This document shows, in pieces, positions 42,528 to 54,849 of a stretch of 64,000 nt of DNA. The number at the start of each line of letters is the position of its first letter. Within the stretch, counting starts at the first letter, position 1. The position numbers were made by a program, and so were the translations under genes. A model generated the notes under the pieces. It searched no databases and had not been told where the DNA came from. It saw only the letters and a program-made list of their open reading frames with translations. Source of the DNA: Erodium maritimum (taxonomy: Eukaryota > Streptophyta > Magnoliopsida > Geraniales > Geraniaceae); the NCBI GenBank assembly GCA_963921825.1, contig OY997589.1, forward strand, positions 372,001-436,000. Direction: 5' to 3'.

Positions 42528-43206
42528 ATTTTGCTCTGTGTAGCTGTACTATTCAATCCTGTAGTTTCGTGTAGTTGCGATAGCCCAAAACTTGTCCCCA
42601 TGGAATGTTAATACATGTATAAATTATTAACTTAGCCAATTCAATTTTCTTGCTCTCATAAATCATATGGTTCATGAAACCAAAGTTAATATTTTTAGTA
42701 TTGGAAAGAATCATTAATCTTTAGTGTTTGGTGGTAGTGTCAACCGGAGGGTAAGAGGAACGGTCTTGTGGTCGAAGATATAATCTGTATCTCGGATTTA
42801 TATTTTTTAAGAAGGGGTATCCCTTTGCGCTCAACAGCACAAGTCCACCTCCTGTTAGGATATTTGGTTCCTTATCGTGGTTTATTTGATCTTATTTTTT
42901 TGTTCCAATTCTTTTCTTTTAGTTTGCTTAATAAAAGATGGTATCTTGATTTAGAGTGTCGGTTATGTTATTGGTATTATGAATGAAAGACTACACTAAC
43001 ATCGGTTCAATAAAAAATACAACATGTTTTTATCTATTGCACTAATGTATTTTAGCAATCATAATGAGAGGCTTTGTCAACAACTAAGCAAGAAAATTTT
43101 TATCGGTTAATATAATATTATATGTTTGACTAACAAGTTAAATTAAAAGAACGTGTATAATTTTTTAAAATAATATCAAATTTTATATATTAACGTAAAG
43201 ATATGA
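42528..43206. other. SAL1 upstream region up to the LINE
   Basis: AT-rich sequence with no gene. The SAL1 promoter should be here, but no clear TATA box is visible close to the start. A short 72-codon frame at 42768-42986 has a LINE-tail look (TTGCTTAATAAAAGATGG) but is not a gene. Confidence 0.5.
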
Positions 43207-46200
43207 TGATCTCCTATGTGATAACACTGCAGACAACCTAAGCTCGAGTGGCTTTGCTGCAGCAGCCTCAAAATCAAAATGAACCTCTCCATCCTCTCAT
43301 GGAATGTGAGAGGGATCTCCTCCCTTCAGAAGAGGAGCTTATTGAAAACTGAAATTGCTAAAAGAAAGCCTTGCATCATCCTCATCCAAGAAACAAAATT
43401 AAAAGTGCTTCCTTCTGATTTCCTGAGATCCTGTGGTCTTGGTTCAGATTGGAGCTTGGTTGCAACTTCTTCATCTGGTCTCTCAGGTCTATCTGGTGGG
43501 CTAATTACTTGTTGGAAAAACATCATTCTCAAAGTGGAGCTCTCAAAGCCCATGAAAAATGTTATCTTCTGCTAGGGCTCTTTCATCCCAAACTGCCTCC
43601 CCATCTGTGTGCTGAATGTCTATGCTCCTTGTGTGGCAAGAGCCAAGGCTTCCCTTTGGAATGATATTGAAAAGGAGCTCCTTGGAACCTCGGGACCCAT
43701 CATTGCAGGTGGAGATTTCAACTCCATCCTCTCTCCCGATGAGAAACTTGGGGATCAAGCAATCTCCTCTGATATCTCAACATTTCAGAATTTCCTCAAT
43801 CAGAATGCCCTCATGGATCTACCTATGCAAGGAGGAAATTTCACCTGGTATGGACCTAATCATTCTTGTTCCAAGCTTGACAGGTTTTTAATCAATGCAG
43901 ATTTTGTTGCAAGATTTGGGAAATTCTCTCAATTGAACTTTCCAAGAGGATTCTCTGATCACATGCCTATTATGCTCAAAACTGGTGCTCTTGATTGGGA
44001 TCCAAGGCATTTTAAGTTCATCAATGCTTGGCTTGATGATGAGAGATGTCTGCCATTCATCAATGAGGCATGGAACTCACTTGCCTTTACTGGTGCCCCA
44101 AGCTATATTCTTTGGCAAAAGTTGAGGTCTTTGAAGCCTTTGCTGAAACAGTGGAACCTTTATGTCTTTGGTAACCTGGAGAAGGACTGCAATGATCTGA
44201 AGCAGGAGATTGATAGGCTCGACCTCATTTCTGAAACCAAACCTCTCTCAGACTGTGAACTATCCATGAGATCTCTCACTGGTGCTCTTCTTATACAGAA
44301 AACCAAGAAGCTTGCTTCTCTATGGAGACAAAAATCAAGGCTCCTTTGGCTAAAAGATGGAGACAGATGTTCTAAGCTATATCATATCATAGCCAACTTC
44401 AGGGTTTCTAAAAACTCAATTGTTGAGATCCATTATAAGGGCTGCTCCTATTCTGATCCCCTCTCCATTAAATCCATGGCTGCTGAGTACTTTGGCAATC
44501 ATTTTAAGGCTCAATCCCAAGATCTTTGGGGGCTTCCTGATCTCCCATTCAAGAAGCTTTCCTCTTCTCAAGCTGCCTCTCTGGAGAAACCCTTCACCAT
44601 TGAAGAGACCATCTATGCTATCAATAGCTGCAATGGATCCAAAGCTCCAGGAGCTGATGGATACACTCTGAAGTTTTTACAAGTTTGTTGGGATATTATC
44701 AAAGATGACTTTATGAATTACCTTCATGCTTTCCACTCTCATGGCACAATTGGAAAGGGCAATAATTCAACTCTCCTGGCCCTCATTCCCAAAGTTGATC
44801 ATCTTGTCCAGTTTGCTGACTTTAGACCAATCGGCCTGGTGTCTGCATCCAATAAAATCCTTGCCAAGATCCTCTCCAATAGGCTGAAGCAGGTAATCAA
44901 TGATATTGTCAGTGACACTCAATCTGGATTCATCAAAGGTAGGCAAATCCTTGATGGAGTCCTCATTGCCTCTGAATTGGTTCATTCAATCAAGAAGTCA
45001 AGAGAGAAAATCACTATAATCAAGCTAGACTTTGAAAAGGCATTTGACTCTCTTAACTGGGATTACCTGGAACATTGTCTTATTGTAATGGGTTTCAATA
45101 CAACCTGGAGATCCTGGATGAGAAAATGCTTTCAAGCCCATATCTCAGTCTTGATTAATGGCTCCCAATCAGATGAATTTAAAATGGGGAGGGGTCTTAG
45201 ACAAGGCTGCCCTTTGTCCCCTCTCATCTTTGCTATTGCTGGTGAAGGGTTGCATCAAATTATGTGCAATGGTATCAGAGAAGGTAAATTTGATGGATTC
45301 AAATTTGGCTGCAATGGACCTGTGATATCACATCTGCAATTTGCAGATGATGCAATTATGTTCATCAAAGGGGACTCAGCTGAATTAATGAACCTCAAGC
45401 TTACACTCATCAGCTTTCAGTTCTACTCAGGGCTGAAAATCAATTTCTCAAAGTCAAGCTCCTATGTTCTCAACCCCTCCTCCCTCTCCAATGATCTAGT
45501 TGCTGAGATACTTGAATGCTCCACCTGCTCACTCCCATTTCCATATTTGGGCTTCATGCTTGGTGCTAATCCTAAGAGGATAAAAACCTGGGATCCCATT
45601 GTCTCAAAATATAAAAGAAAGCTCAATCTCTGGCAAGCAAAGCACCTGAGTTTTGGTGGAAGGTTAACACTTATAAAATCAACCCTCAGTGCTTTGCCTC
45701 TTTTCTACATGTCCCTTATGAAAGCCCCAACTGGTGTCATCAAGAAGCTTGAAAAATGGCAAAGATCCTTCCTCTGGGGTAGCTCTCCAGCAAAAAAAGC
45801 TCTTTACAAGGTCAAATGGGGAACTTTTTGTTTGCCCAAAGATGAAGGTGGGCTGGGTGTGAGACCTTTGGCCAAAATGAACGATGCTCTTCTATCCAAA
45901 TGGTGGTGGAGATTCTGTGAAGAAACTTACTCTCTTTGGAAGCTTGTGATCTGTGCAAAATATGGATGGCATGCTGATGATTGGAATCTCCTTAATGCAG
46001 GGAATCTTGACAACTCTTCTTGGCTTGGGCATTTCCAGTCCCTTGCTAAAGATCACCATTTCAGTTCCCTCTTTGGTCAGTTTGGCATTACCTGGTCCCT
46101 TGGCAATGGGGTCAGAATTGCATTTTGGGATGATATTTGGGCTGGGGATAAGCCTCTGAAAGATGTTTTTGCCAGGCTCTACTCTATCTCTTCTAATAAA

Positions 46201-47240
46201 ACTGGCAAAGTTGTGGAATTTTGGAATGGACTGAACTGGAGCCTTGGTCCTTCTGATTTATCCAATTCCTGGGACTCTTCTCAAGTGCAGATGCTTCTCA
46301 TCTTGCTATCAAATTACTCCATCAATATGGATTTGTCTGACTTGCCAAATTGGACATCTCATAAGAATGGCTTCTCAGTAAACACTTGTTTTCAGTTACT
46401 TCAGTCCCAAGGCACTACCAAAACCTGGGGCTCCATACTTTGGGATCATGGCTCATCTCCAAAAGTTGCCTGCTTCTCCTGGCTTTGCTGTCTGAATGCC
46501 ATTCCAACCAAATGTTTCCTCGAAGATAGAGGTATAAGATTCTCAATTCATCAGTGCCTATGTGTATTCTGCAACTCCTGCTTTGAAGATGCTAGGCACC
46601 TCCTTCTCCATTTCTCTTTCTCCTGGAAGATCTGGTCTGAAGTTTGCAAATGGTGGTCTCTTTGTTGGGCTATTCCAGGAGAATTTGGGGACCTCCTATC
46701 CTCTTGTAAATTCCTAGTCCATAGCAAAGCCTCCAAACTCTGGTCCGGGATTGCTGGTTTGGTTCTCTGGGAAACGTGGCTCGCAAGAAACGCACTAATT
46801 TTCAATTCTACAGAGGCAATTGTGTCTCAGATCCTTCTGAAAATCCAGATCAATGCCTACCAATCTCTCAAAGCAAGATTTGGGCTGAAAATTAACTTCT
46901 CCATCACTGCATGGATTAGGGAGCCCCTTGCCTGTGCTTTCAAAAGTCCTGCCCGCAAGTCCTCGGCTTCTATCTGCATTCCTTAAACAAATTGGTTGCT
47001 GCTGAGAGTCCTCCTGGCTGCGATCGCTCAATTTCCCTATGCTGGTTGCTAGTTTTAGGGTCTATCTCTGTTTTTGACCCCTCATTTTGTTTCCTTGCCT
47101 TGTATTTCGGCTGATAATGCCATATTTTCAGTTGCCAAATGCTCTGCATTACTTTGTAATTGACTGCTTCAGCAGTATCCTCCGATTCCAAACTTTGGAA
47201 CGGCTGGATTTTTATAAAAAACCTCGTCGATCAAAAAAAA
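43207..47240 (+). mobile_element. L1-type LINE, 5'-truncated, with target duplication
   Basis: A 4034-bp insertion flanked by a 15-bp duplication, AACGTAAAGATATGA at 43192-43206 and AACGTAAAGATGTGA at 47241-47255 (14 of 15). It starts 72 bp before ORF2, so ORF1 and the 5' UTR are absent, as expected after incomplete target-primed reverse transcription. It ends TTTATAAAAAACCTCGTCG then ATCAAAAAAAA. Same strand as the U-box gene downstream, opposite to SAL1. Confidence 0.93.
43279..46986 (+). pseudogene. LINE ORF2 (endonuclease-reverse transcriptase), one internal stop
   Basis: ORF2-type polyprotein of a plant L1 element: it nicks genomic DNA and copies its RNA onto the nick. The frame from 43279 is interrupted once, by TAG at 43573-43575, and otherwise stays open to TAA at 46984-46986 (1234 sense codons). 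Order: APE-type endonuclease (begins NLSILSWNVRG, with QETK and later GGDFNS, SDHMPI), reverse transcriptase (NGSKAPGADGY, FRPIGL, DFEKAFDSLNW, RGLRQGCPLSPL, catalytic FADD at 45340-45351), then a C-terminal zf-RVT-like Cys/His region (SWLCCLNAIPTK, CVFCNSCF...RHLLLHF). No RNase H or ORF1. The stop falls within the endonuclease domain, so this copy is probably inactive. Confidence 0.93.
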
Positions 47241-49144
47241 AACGTAAAGATGTGAACACATTTGATGAACTTGTATGACAAACACAATCTTTTATAACAT
47301 GTTTATTGTACATGTGTATGATTTAAGTTAATGCTCTAATTTGTAATATAATAAGTACTTTTTGATTGATTCAAAAAAAATGTACTTTTTGATTAAAAGT
47401 CTCATCTTTAGGAGTATGTGCATTAAGTTCATTTTGAGGAATAACATGATTGGGTTTGGAAGCCCACCATATGAATGGGCCCTATTGGATTCAAATCATG
47501 ACTATAAATGGGCCTAATATAGATCAAGGTAGGCCCTTGAAAACAGTGTGCAAATCTCCACCATAGCATGGAGCCATGGACTTTACTAAACCCATTTATT
47601 ATTGTAAAACGACTGAAATTATAACGCTTTTTTGTCGTTTCAATGGACTTTACAATAGGGCAACTTTCATAAATAATTGGTCCAAATCTAAAAGTATCTG
47701 CTATAGTTTATTTACTCCTCGGTTCTTGTACTACTATAAGCCATTATATATTTGATAATTTTTTAACTAATCTATTTCAAGAATTTAAGGGTTAAAATCA
47801 TATTATAGTGATGAAGTTATAATTACAAAGAGCATGCGAAGTCGACAATGCTTACCCGACGTTTTAAGTCGACGATTTTCCACAATAAAATCGGATAGAC
47901 TCGTTTCGTGTAACAAACACGTTGGTCACTCGGTGAAGACTTTTTGGGGAGGTGAAGGTGATGTCAAGCATCAAAAGAGGTCCTCAGAAAAAAGAAAGAG
48001 GTTTAAGAGGTTGGACCAGATCCCCTTGGGACGAGACATGTCTCCCCAATAACGTCTTGCTCTCCTGTATGGTACTCATTAGACTTGGTGAAGCTGCGTA
48101 GCAGACTTCGCCTGGTTTTTTGGACCAATAAGAAATTCTATTCTTGATCTACTACAATATAGCGTCGTCGTAAATATCCCACCGACTGTTGCCGACATTC
48201 CGAAAAAAACACCACCGTCTTCTTTCGTCAGTCATACAGTCAGTTCCAACTTCTGATTCCAATCGCCATAAACTAGATCAGGAGACTGAAAAGACCCAAC
48301 AAAACAAGAACTCACATCACATATAACTCACACCAAAATCAATTTAATATTCAAGCCCTCAATTTGCTAAAATATAAATCTCTCCACTATTGAACTTTTA
48401 AAATATCTAAAAATAATCATTCTCAAACTTGTTTTCAACAAGTTATGATTGACTAGCATCTTATAATATTAAATTTTAAATTAATTAAAACAAAGAACCA
48501 GCCAATAGTTGGAGATTGGATGGTTGAGATGGCAGACAAGATAGTGTTCAAACACCACAATTTATTGCAAAAGTTAATCCTAGTTTTTGAAAGTGGCATT
48601 TTCTTTTGTCTCTTTCTAATTTCTATCACTAATTAATTTCAATTTCTTCTTTTGCCAATCTTTTACCTATTTTTAGGGGCAACATTTAAGTTTCTTTTCC
48701 TTATTGCTTGCCCACTCACTGTCATCTCTTGATTGAGATGTATTTTTGTGGGGTCATGTCAATGCCAACAAGTAGGATTAGTGAAAGAATGGTAGGTTCG
48801 AAGGTATTAATTATTGTTAAACCACCTCTAAACCACCTACAGGGGTCTTTTGCGCGTTGAACAATGTGTCGAATCGATAACTTTTTGGAAAAAAAACTCA
48901 AAAAATAACGGTTTGTGGGCTTAGACCGTATAGAGAGTCTAAAAATTCGTCGACCGTCTATTCGGGTCTAATGTTCGATTCTCCTATGAAGAATCACCAT
49001 GTAGCAGTTGATAATTTAAAAAAGATATTAAATTATGCATGGGTCCACGAATTGGATCGATTCGGCACACATTTTTCCTAATTTTTGTCTAATTAGACTG
49101 GGATTAGACTCATTTGATCTAATCCCATTGTGGATGGTCTTAGC

Positions 49145-49500
49145 GATAATCGAACAAAATTATGGTAAAGTAAATTTACACATGTTTTGTAAAAAGTTAC
49201 TGTGTGACTTTCTTTCTGTAAATTCACAAACAGAATTATTTTTGTGCAAAACCGAAAGTACTAATATAAAGATGTATACATAAGGGTTTTAAATTGTAAA
49301 ACACGTATACACGAGGGTTTCAAATGAAACAGACATATATAACGTAAATGGTAAAGCTGTCATTTTAGAAAAAAAAATTGATAATTGGCACATGACTAAA
49401 TTCCGTTTAATGTAACGGATTTGTATACGGAAACTAATTCAACGTAAGTTTTTTTAGAACACTCATAGTTCATTACAAGTTTTTGCAATTATCCCTTATT
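49145..49500. repeat. Degenerate Mutator-like MITE
   Basis: Shares GCGATAATCG, AAAACCGAAAGTA, TGTATACATAAGGGTT and AAAACACGTATAC with 16860-17220 and 56694-57074, and ends TTTTTGCAATTATCCC, the inverse of the family terminus. Left end and target duplication are eroded. Confidence 0.55.
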
Positions 49501-49654
49501 ATTATAACTAAAAGATCAAGGTTATTAATATTTTTTGTAAATTTTTGTTTAAAATTGGTCACTTATATCGGGTCGAGCTTTTATAACTAAAATGTCAGCC
49601 ATGGTAGTTAGATGTGACCCTAAACTTTGAAGTAGCACGTTATTCTTGCATTTA

Positions 49655-49790
49655 GTTAATGTGGGTTCATACTTCAACATCCCCTCACGTGTAGGATTGG
49701 ACATCTACACATGAATCATAACAGAACTGAACATGTACATATAGACCGGAGACCACATGTGTAGGTGAAAAAAGGGACGTGGTAAATTTT
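49655..49790 (-). repeat. TRIM remnant
   Basis: Matches the LTR start and internal domain of the TRIMs upstream of XND1 (CTTCAACATCCCCTCACGTG, GACCGGAGACCACATG). Primer-binding site and the second LTR are missing. Confidence 0.55.
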
Positions 49791-52734
49791 TGTTTAAAAT
49801 TAATTAGCTACTTATATCGGGTCGAGATTCTACAACTAAAATGTCAATCTTGTTAGTTGAGTGTGGTTTTCAATCTTTATAATTAACTCTTATTTTTATA
49901 TTTAATCGATATGGATTCATACTTAATCCTTTCACATTATATATGTCAAGAGTTTACGGTAGTTATCGACCATAAAAATTAAACCCAAATCATATAAACA
50001 AAACTATGTACATGAATATACATATTTATACAAAATATCATAGAAGATGATGTCCATGTAAAGACTAAACAGTGATAAAACTATTTGTGTTTGGTATGCA
50101 AAGTGACATGATCCATATTTGAATTATTCTTCAATGCAAACAAAATGAAGAATACTAAACATCCAAGACCCAATGTTTGGACATTCTTTTATTAGGGTTT
50201 GTCTTGTCCCCTTGTACATGTATACCTTGACCCAACTTGCTTTAAGTACAAGAAAGTTGTATCATAAGATTCAAATTCCACAATTATCTCTGAATATTAT
50301 AAAGCATTTTTAGCACATTTGGATTCTAGATAAGCTCTATGAGGTGGCTTAAACTTTCTCATTTGACCATAATGTTGTTGAGATATGCTTGGCCTTGTCC
50401 TCTAAACATGTCATAGATGATGTACTAAATCTTAGGATGGTAAATATTCAAAAAGAGTGACAATCGTTTAATATAATAGGAAAAATTACATATTGATCGT
50501 ACTTAATTTTATCCGTAAGTATATAATATACCGAAATATGTTCCAGTGTGTACTTAGTAATGAAAATGGAGGCGTACGACAAAAGATCGTCAACAAGTTA
50601 TTTGTCAGGATTACCCCTAGTCGTCCACCTATATCCAACTGAAAACCCACTTAGGAAATGTTGTTTCCAAACCTAATTAAGCCATGGGAATCCCACTGAG
50701 ATGAGAAAGAGAAATGCATGTACACTTTGACAAGAGAATGAAGAAAAGGGCATTGTGGGCATGAGAAAGTTTGGCCAGTCACATTAAAAAGAAAAACAAC
50801 ACAAGGGTGGCTTATTTGAAGCACTGCCACAACAAGAGATGATAGATTCTCATCTTTTTTTTAGTTGGGAATCCTCTTGCTATAAAGATTTCTTTATACA
50901 TGGCACATGCATGCATTCAATTTCAACCTCTACTTCCCTCTTTACTCTTTAGCTAGTGGCTTCATATGTACATGCATGGAGATTGGAAGTCCAAAGGATG
51001 GTGTGGAGAAGATTAAAGATTAAGGTGTTTGGACTGATTTTTACAAAAATGACTTGTAGACATGTGAGTTTATAGATGATCTCTTTGAGAGTATTAATGG
51101 AATTTTTGAAAGTAGAATAAATTTTGTATGGTTTGAATAAGAGTCTTCACGGGTTCTTAATTTATCAATATTTATTTGTAAAAGTGATGAGATATATTTT
51201 ACTTATACGATAATTTGATAATAATTCTTAGAAAATTCTATGAATAACCGTAAAAAAAAATATTGAGATATCCACTTTTCGTAATTTATAACCCTCTTAC
51301 TTTATAATTACAAAAAAATATTCTGAATTTATCATTTTATATAAACATGAAGATTTTAACCTTATAATTTATAAATTCATATCTTCATATCCCTTAATTA
51401 TTTTCTATCTTTATTCTACAAAAGAGTGAAATTTTTAAGAGAGGTGTACATTTAGCATTTATGTGTTTTAATTATTATTTTTAAAAGTTAAGTTTTCAAG
51501 GGTAAAATTATGAGTTTGGAACAAATTTATACAAAGAACAATAAACACAAATTCATGATATTTTTATGATTATCAAAGAAAATGACTACTTCATGATATT
51601 TTTTTTATAATTATCAAACAAAATGATAACTCCACATGTTTTCTTACAATCATCTCAAAAGTCTAATACCTTTAAAGTTAGGGTAACTAGCATAAGACAA
51701 TTTCATTTATTTAATTTAGTCATGCATTTGGTGTAAATAAGTCAATAAAGAATGATTCTTAATTTTCAAAATTCTAAATTCTTATGGTTGATGGAGTATA
51801 TAGTAGCTCATCAAAGAATCCAATTGCTTAGATCTTACCCTTATTTCTCAAGCCATGCTTTTGGTTTGATATATGAGATATTTTATCCATTAGTGGTTTT
51901 TTTAGGATATGATTAAGAAAATCATGAATTCATTGAAGCTCAAATTCTATTTCCCCCTTCTCATGAAAACATTAGATAGTGTCTATAAGATATTACTTTT
52001 AATAAATAATAAATAAAAGCTTATGTTACTTGTGATGAGACTTAAAATAGTATAAAATTGTATAATTAGAGTGAGTAATATAATTAAATTAATAAGATGT
52101 TAATACATTGTTTTAAATTAATAAATAAAATATACGAACTTGTAGAGTTAAAACAAACCATTTGAAGAACGACAGGTTAAAACAAACCATTATAACTGTT
52201 AGAAAAAATGGATTATTTGAAGAACGACAGGTTAAAACAAACCATTACATATTGATTAATTATGAAATTTTCTAACAACAGGAAAACATGAATTAAACAA
52301 ATATCAATTTGTCGAAACAAATAAGTGGTTGAACTAATACTAATTGTTTTTAACAAAGTAGTTTATAAACAGATGAGAAAAATAAAAAACAATAAAAATT
52401 TGTTCTTGTTTTACTTCAAACCATGTAGGTTTTGTTGAAGTAAATGTGATGAACAAGCTACCCACATCCTCATGACCCTTGTGACACAAATAAATAAACA
52501 AAAACATGACCTCTCTCTTTCTCACACTATTTCTCATCACTAATAAATTATGAGGATGGCTTCAATCTTCAAAGTTGAAAGCACATAAACAATCATAATT
52601 TATTTTCCCTTTTTCATAGGTGGGTCAGTGTTGACTGGTTTTGATAGACATGGAAGACAGAAAGAAAAAAAAAGGTAGATAGAAGAAGAAGAAAGAAAAG
52701 ATGGTGGAGACATGGAGGTGGAGGAAGAGGGGAC

Positions 52735-52778
52735 CATCTCTCTCTCTCTCCCTCTCTCTCTCCCTCTATCTCTCTCAA
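52735..52778. repeat. CT microsatellite
   Basis: Interrupted (CT)n run of about 44 bp, roughly 660 bp upstream of the U-box gene start. GA/CT tracts are common in plant promoters. Confidence 0.8.
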
Positions 52779-53111
52779 TTCAAGCCAAGATAAGGCCTCA
52801 ACCTCAAACATAAACATACCCATCCTGGTTTTGGCTTGGTTTGGCTTCTCTCTCTTGTTGTGTGTCTCTACCTTGGTGTACTCTTGTGATTCCTTTCAAA
52901 ACTAAGATTATTGAGCTCTCTCATGGCTTGTCTCTAACATTATGACCTGCCATTTCACATGATCTGCTTCACAGTTTTGGGTCACTGCAAGTCCCAAACC
53001 CAACCTTTCTCTGCCATCACTTGCTATTCTTAGCTTGCATTCCCTCTTCCCCAATCCCTTTCAAATCTGTCACTGTCCCTCCTCTGCAACCTCTGCAAAA
53101 ACCTGAACTTG

Positions 53112-53352
53112 AAAACCCAGTTTCACCTCTCTGGTCATGAGCTCAAGGTCTATAAATGGCTTTGAACTTTGCATTGTCAGCTAAAGATCCTAACTTTATA
53201 ACAAACCCATCTTCAACTCACCTTCTCTTCTCAAACCCACATCATGATATAAGCTCTGATTGAAAACCCAGTTTCACCTCTCTTGAGCTCAAGGTCCATC
53301 AATGGCTTCCAAGGTTGCATTGTCAGCTAAAGATCCAAACTTTAGAGAAACC
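53112..53352 (+). promoter_or_regulatory. Duplicated promoter/5' leader of the U-box gene, with TATA box
   Basis: Two copies of a block of about 95 bp: 53112-53207 and 53262-53352, sharing GAAAACCCAGTTTCACCTCT, GAGCTCAAGGTC and GCATTGTCAGCTAAAGATCC. The first copy has TATAAAT (53152-53158); the equivalent in the second is CATCAAT, so only the first can act as a TATA box. Transcription would start near 53185, giving a 5' leader of about 250 bases. Confidence 0.7.
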
Positions 53353-53435
53353 CAAATCATGATCTGACTCTGGGTTTTGATTCTGAGCTCTGATTTGAGG
53401 TTTTGGCTGATTTCTGATTCTGGGTTTGTGTTTCC

Positions 53436-54656
53436 ATGAAGGATCATCATCTTCATCAACATCAACATCATCGAGCTCAGATGACGATTCCTCACCTGTT
53501 CATGTGCCCGATCAGCCTCGACCTCTTCACAGACCCTGTAACTCTCTGCACCGGCCAAACCTACGACCGGCCAAGCATAGAGAAATGGCTCGCCGCCGGC
53601 AACCTCACCTGTCCGGTCACAATGCAGAAGCTCCACGACCTCTCCGTCGTCCCCAACCACACTCTCCGCCACCTGATCGACCAGTGGAGCCTCATCATCA
53701 CCCAACAAATCAACCCCGAGATCGACTACTTAGCTGCACTAAAGCTCAACCTCGAGTCCCACCAAGCCTCTCATCAAACCAAGCTTCAATCACTCGAGAG
53801 GCTTCGATCTCTGATCGAAGCCTCCCCGTCACGAAACTCTTCTTTGATCCAACTAGGCTTCGTGCCTTCACTGCTGAACCTGGTTTTGGAAACCGAACAA
53901 GACAATGTGAAGCTCATAGAACAAGCCCTCCTCTGTTTTCTCAAGTTGCTTCCTTTATGCGAAAAGGGTTGTCTCAATATGCTCCATGAAAGATCCAAAT
54001 TAGCTCCGATTATCGCTCTCTTCAGGCACAACAATGTCACGAACACGATCAGGACGAGCCTGTGCAGTCTCGTGGAGACGATATCATCGTCTCCGGAGAC
54101 AAAACAGCTCTGCACAACGCTCGCACAAAACAGAGGACTTGTCAGAGAGATGGTCCTTCTCCTTCAGCAAGATCCAGAGCCAGCCATGGCCGGGATCAGA
54201 GCCATATCAGCGTTTTCATCCTTGCAAACGAACCGCGAGATCTTAATCAGAGAAGGAGCGATTAATGCGCTCATAACATACATTTCAAACACAGAGAAGA
54301 ACAACGGGAAGAGCTTAGCTCCCATGGCAGTATCGGTGATCGAGAAGCTTCTGGCTATGGAGGGTGCTACAGAGGAGCTTATCAAAAACCCATATGGGGT
54401 TTATGCGCTTGTGAAGATGGTGTTCACTGTATCGGATCATGAAGGTAGTGAAAGTGCTGTGAGCTCTTTAACAATGGTGTGCTGTGAATCGTTGGAAGCT
54501 CGAGAGGAAGCGGTTAAGGCTGGGGTTTTGACACAGTTGTTGCTGCTTCTGCAGAGCCAATGTAATGGAAGGACGAAGACGAAGGCTAGGATGTTGCTGA
54601 AGCTGTTGAAATCGAAGTGGGGTGAGGACACGAAAAGTGTCTGCAGATACAAATAA
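53436..54656 (+). CDS. Plant U-box (PUB) ARM-repeat E3 ubiquitin ligase
   Basis: Cytosolic E3 ubiquitin ligase of the U-box/ARM class, members of which regulate immunity, cold and abiotic stress signalling. Intronless, 406 residues. A His-rich leader (MKDHHLHQHQHH) precedes the U-box at about residues 18-90: FMCPISLDLFTDPVTLCTGQ, TYDRPSIEKWL, TCPVTMQKL, PNHTLRHLIDQW, with the usual E2-contact residues present. The remainder is alpha-helical with ARM-like repeats (for example LIQLGFVPSLLNLV, IREGAINALITYI, AGVLTQLLLLLQS), ending MLLKLLKSKWGEDTKS. Single-exon structure and layout fit the PUB20-31 branch, closest in style to PUB25/26, but I cannot fix the orthologue. An internal Met (MTIPHLF, 53481) could serve as an alternative start. 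Promoter and leader sequence is duplicated upstream. Confidence 0.92.
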   Translation: MKDHHLHQHQHHRAQMTIPHLFMCPISLDLFTDPVTLCTGQTYDRPSIEKWLAAGNLTCPVTMQKLHDLSVVPNHTLRHLIDQWSLIITQQINPEIDYLAALKLNLESHQASHQTKLQSLERLRSLIEASPSRNSSLIQLGFVPSLLNLVLETEQDNVKLIEQALLCFLKLLPLCEKGCLNMLHERSKLAPIIALFRHNNVTNTIRTSLCSLVETISSSPETKQLCTTLAQNRGLVREMVLLLQQDPEPAMAGIRAISAFSSLQTNREILIREGAINALITYISNTEKNNGKSLAPMAVSVIEKLLAMEGATEELIKNPYGVYALVKMVFTVSDHEGSESAVSSLTMVCCESLEAREEAVKAGVLTQLLLLLQSQCNGRTKTKARMLLKLLKSKWGEDTKSVCRYK

Positions 54657-54849
54657 GTTGAATATAGAATCATTGATCAATGTGTTAAAATCAGAAGAAA
54701 GAAAGAAAATAGTTGGTGTCAAATTCATAATCATAGCATGTTTACAAGTTCAATACTTCACCGAATCAAAATGGCTTTCGGATTTTCTTGCACTTTCTTT
54801 TGTTTGCAATTCCTTCGGTCGATACGATCATGTGATCCCGACGGACTTA

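Larger units (their letters stand above)
47241..52730. other. Large gene-free, AT-rich region
   Basis: I find no coding gene. Contents: a MITE remnant at about 49145-49500, a TRIM remnant at about 49655-49790, and a moderately GC stretch at 47830-48300 with no recognisable product. Near 50880-50950 there is a TATA-like CTATAAAG followed by a pyrimidine-rich stretch that could be the start of an unannotated noncoding transcript, but nothing confirms it. Confidence 0.55.

Noticed and set aside
43573..43575. Programmed readthrough of the TAG in LINE ORF2
   Set aside because: No recognised readthrough context and no matching structure seen. A simple nonsense mutation in a dead copy is the plain explanation.
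50870..51060. Possible microRNA gene after a TATA-like motif
   Set aside because: No long stable hairpin and no match to conserved plant miRNAs that I know.
53426..53989. 187-codon frame overlapping the U-box gene
   Set aside because: Out-of-frame shadow of the U-box coding sequence, Pro/Arg/Ser-rich from composition.
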